Assembly (NCBI RefSeq): GCF_001557235.1 | Contig: NZ_LSJI01000082.1 | Coordinates: 1 to 49,743 of the forward strand | Origin: Phenylobacterium sp. CCH9-H3 | GTDB lineage: Bacteria; Pseudomonadota; Alphaproteobacteria; Caulobacterales; Caulobacteraceae | Reading direction: 5' to 3' | DNA: 49,743 nt | Part shown: positions 49,344 through 49,743 of the stretch, piece by piece | Layout of the letters: each line of letters opens with the position of its first letter | How positions within the stretch are numbered: the stretch's first letter is position 1 | Notes under the pieces: model-generated | Told to the model about the DNA's origin: nothing | Database searches by the model: none | What the model saw: the letters and a program-made list of their open reading frames with translations, nothing else | Made by a program: the position numbers and the translations under genes

Positions 49344-49743
49344 TGGCGCGCCTCGCCCTGCTGGCCGCCGCCCTGGTCCTCGCGGCGCCCGCGGCGGCCC
49401 AGCCGCGCGCCGACATCGGCGGGCGCTGGGCGACGGAGGGGTTCGCGTCGATCGTCGAGTTCCGCCCCTGCGCCGCCGACCCCCAGACCCAGTGCGGCCG
49501 GATCGTCTGGCTCTGGTCGCCCAACGAACGGGGCCGCCCGCGGACGGACGCCCGCAACCCGGACGCCGGCCTGCGGTCCCGGCCCCTGCTGGGCGTCGAG
49601 CTGGTGCAGGGGCTTCGCCAGACCGCGCCGGGCGTCTGGACCCAGGGCCGGCTCTACAATCCCGACGACGGACGGACCTACGGCGGGTCGGTGCGCCTGA
49701 AGGGCGGGGTGCTGGAGCTGGAAGGCTGCGCGCTCAAGGTGGT
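49343..49743 (+). CDS. DUF2147-family secreted protein (cut by window end)
   Basis: The gene starts at ATG 49343, overlapping the TGA of the hydroxylase gene, and runs off the window after about 133 codons. A signal peptide (MARLALLAAALVLAAPAAAQ) is followed by ADIGGRWATEGFASIVEFRP, then CGRIVWLWSPNERG, DARNPDAGLRSRPLLGVELV and NPDDGRTYGGSVRLKG, the DUF2147 pattern of small periplasmic beta-rich proteins. Coupling to the hydroxylase suggests a shared envelope or lipid role. The 3' end is not visible. Confidence 0.85.
   Translation, partial: MARLALLAAALVLAAPAAAQPRADIGGRWATEGFASIVEFRPCAADPQTQCGRIVWLWSPNERGRPRTDARNPDAGLRSRPLLGVELVQGLRQTAPGVWTQGRLYNPDDGRTYGGSVRLKGGVLELEGCALKV

Noticed and set aside
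1..49743. CRISPR arrays, rRNA genes or a replication origin
   Set aside because: No regularly spaced repeats, rRNA-like conserved blocks or origin-type iterons were seen on either strand.

Overview
The window is GC-rich, densely coded bacterial DNA. Its content points to an alphaproteobacterium, most likely Caulobacterales (Caulobacter/Phenylobacterium-like) or a sphingomonad-type relative: three large TonB-dependent receptors, a NodT-type outer-membrane efflux lipoprotein, a DUF3606 protein, a Spinster-like MFS carrier, an alphaproteobacterial-looking tRNA-Arg 3' end and DUF3325/DUF3649/PepSY iron-uptake partners. The taxon is inferred from gene families and style, not from a marker gene.

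Positions 1 to about 16,964 look like the right-hand part of an integrated genomic island. It starts inside the end of an IS21-family element (1-52). It carries a TPR protein, a MarR regulator with a conserved protein of unknown function, an IS110 transposase remnant, a TetR-controlled RND efflux adaptor and pump, a frameshifted nucleotide-binding-protein remnant, and a complete TetR-controlled EmrA/NodT/EmrB tripartite exporter. It ends with two small genes and a P4-type tyrosine integrase. Beyond the integrase lies a 45-base copy of the 3' half of a tRNA-Arg(ACG), the expected right attachment site. The intact tRNA would lie to the left, outside the window.

Positions 17,335-17,728 hold two small core-type genes. 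From 18,007 to 40,931 there is a large uptake and catabolism locus, apparently for an organic acid: Spinster-like MFS carrier, hydantoinase/oxoprolinase B and A, TonB receptor, LysR regulator, a DUF1446 (AtuA-like)/DUF4387 pair, a D-2-hydroxyacid dehydrogenase fused in operon with LeuC/LeuD-type isomerase subunits but no LeuB, an HSL-type hydrolase, a second TonB receptor, a CitMHS-type (citrate-metal) transporter, an HTH-citrate-synthase-like protein that has lost the catalytic residues, and a second DUF1446/DUF4387 pair. Two near-identical 12-bp palindromes flank the HTH-citrate-synthase gene, one at its own (divergent) promoter and one before the second DUF1446 gene. My reading is that this protein is a ligand-sensing regulator derived from citrate synthase and that the locus consumes a citrate- or malate-like branched hydroxy acid. 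The substrate is unknown.

From 41,046 to the end come a secreted lipase-like hydrolase, an iron/siderophore module (DUF3649, PepSY and DUF3325 genes divergent from a TonB siderophore receptor, sharing a Fur-box-like site), a membrane-anchored AraC-type regulator, a fatty-acid-hydroxylase-family membrane enzyme and the start of a DUF2147 secreted protein cut by the window edge.
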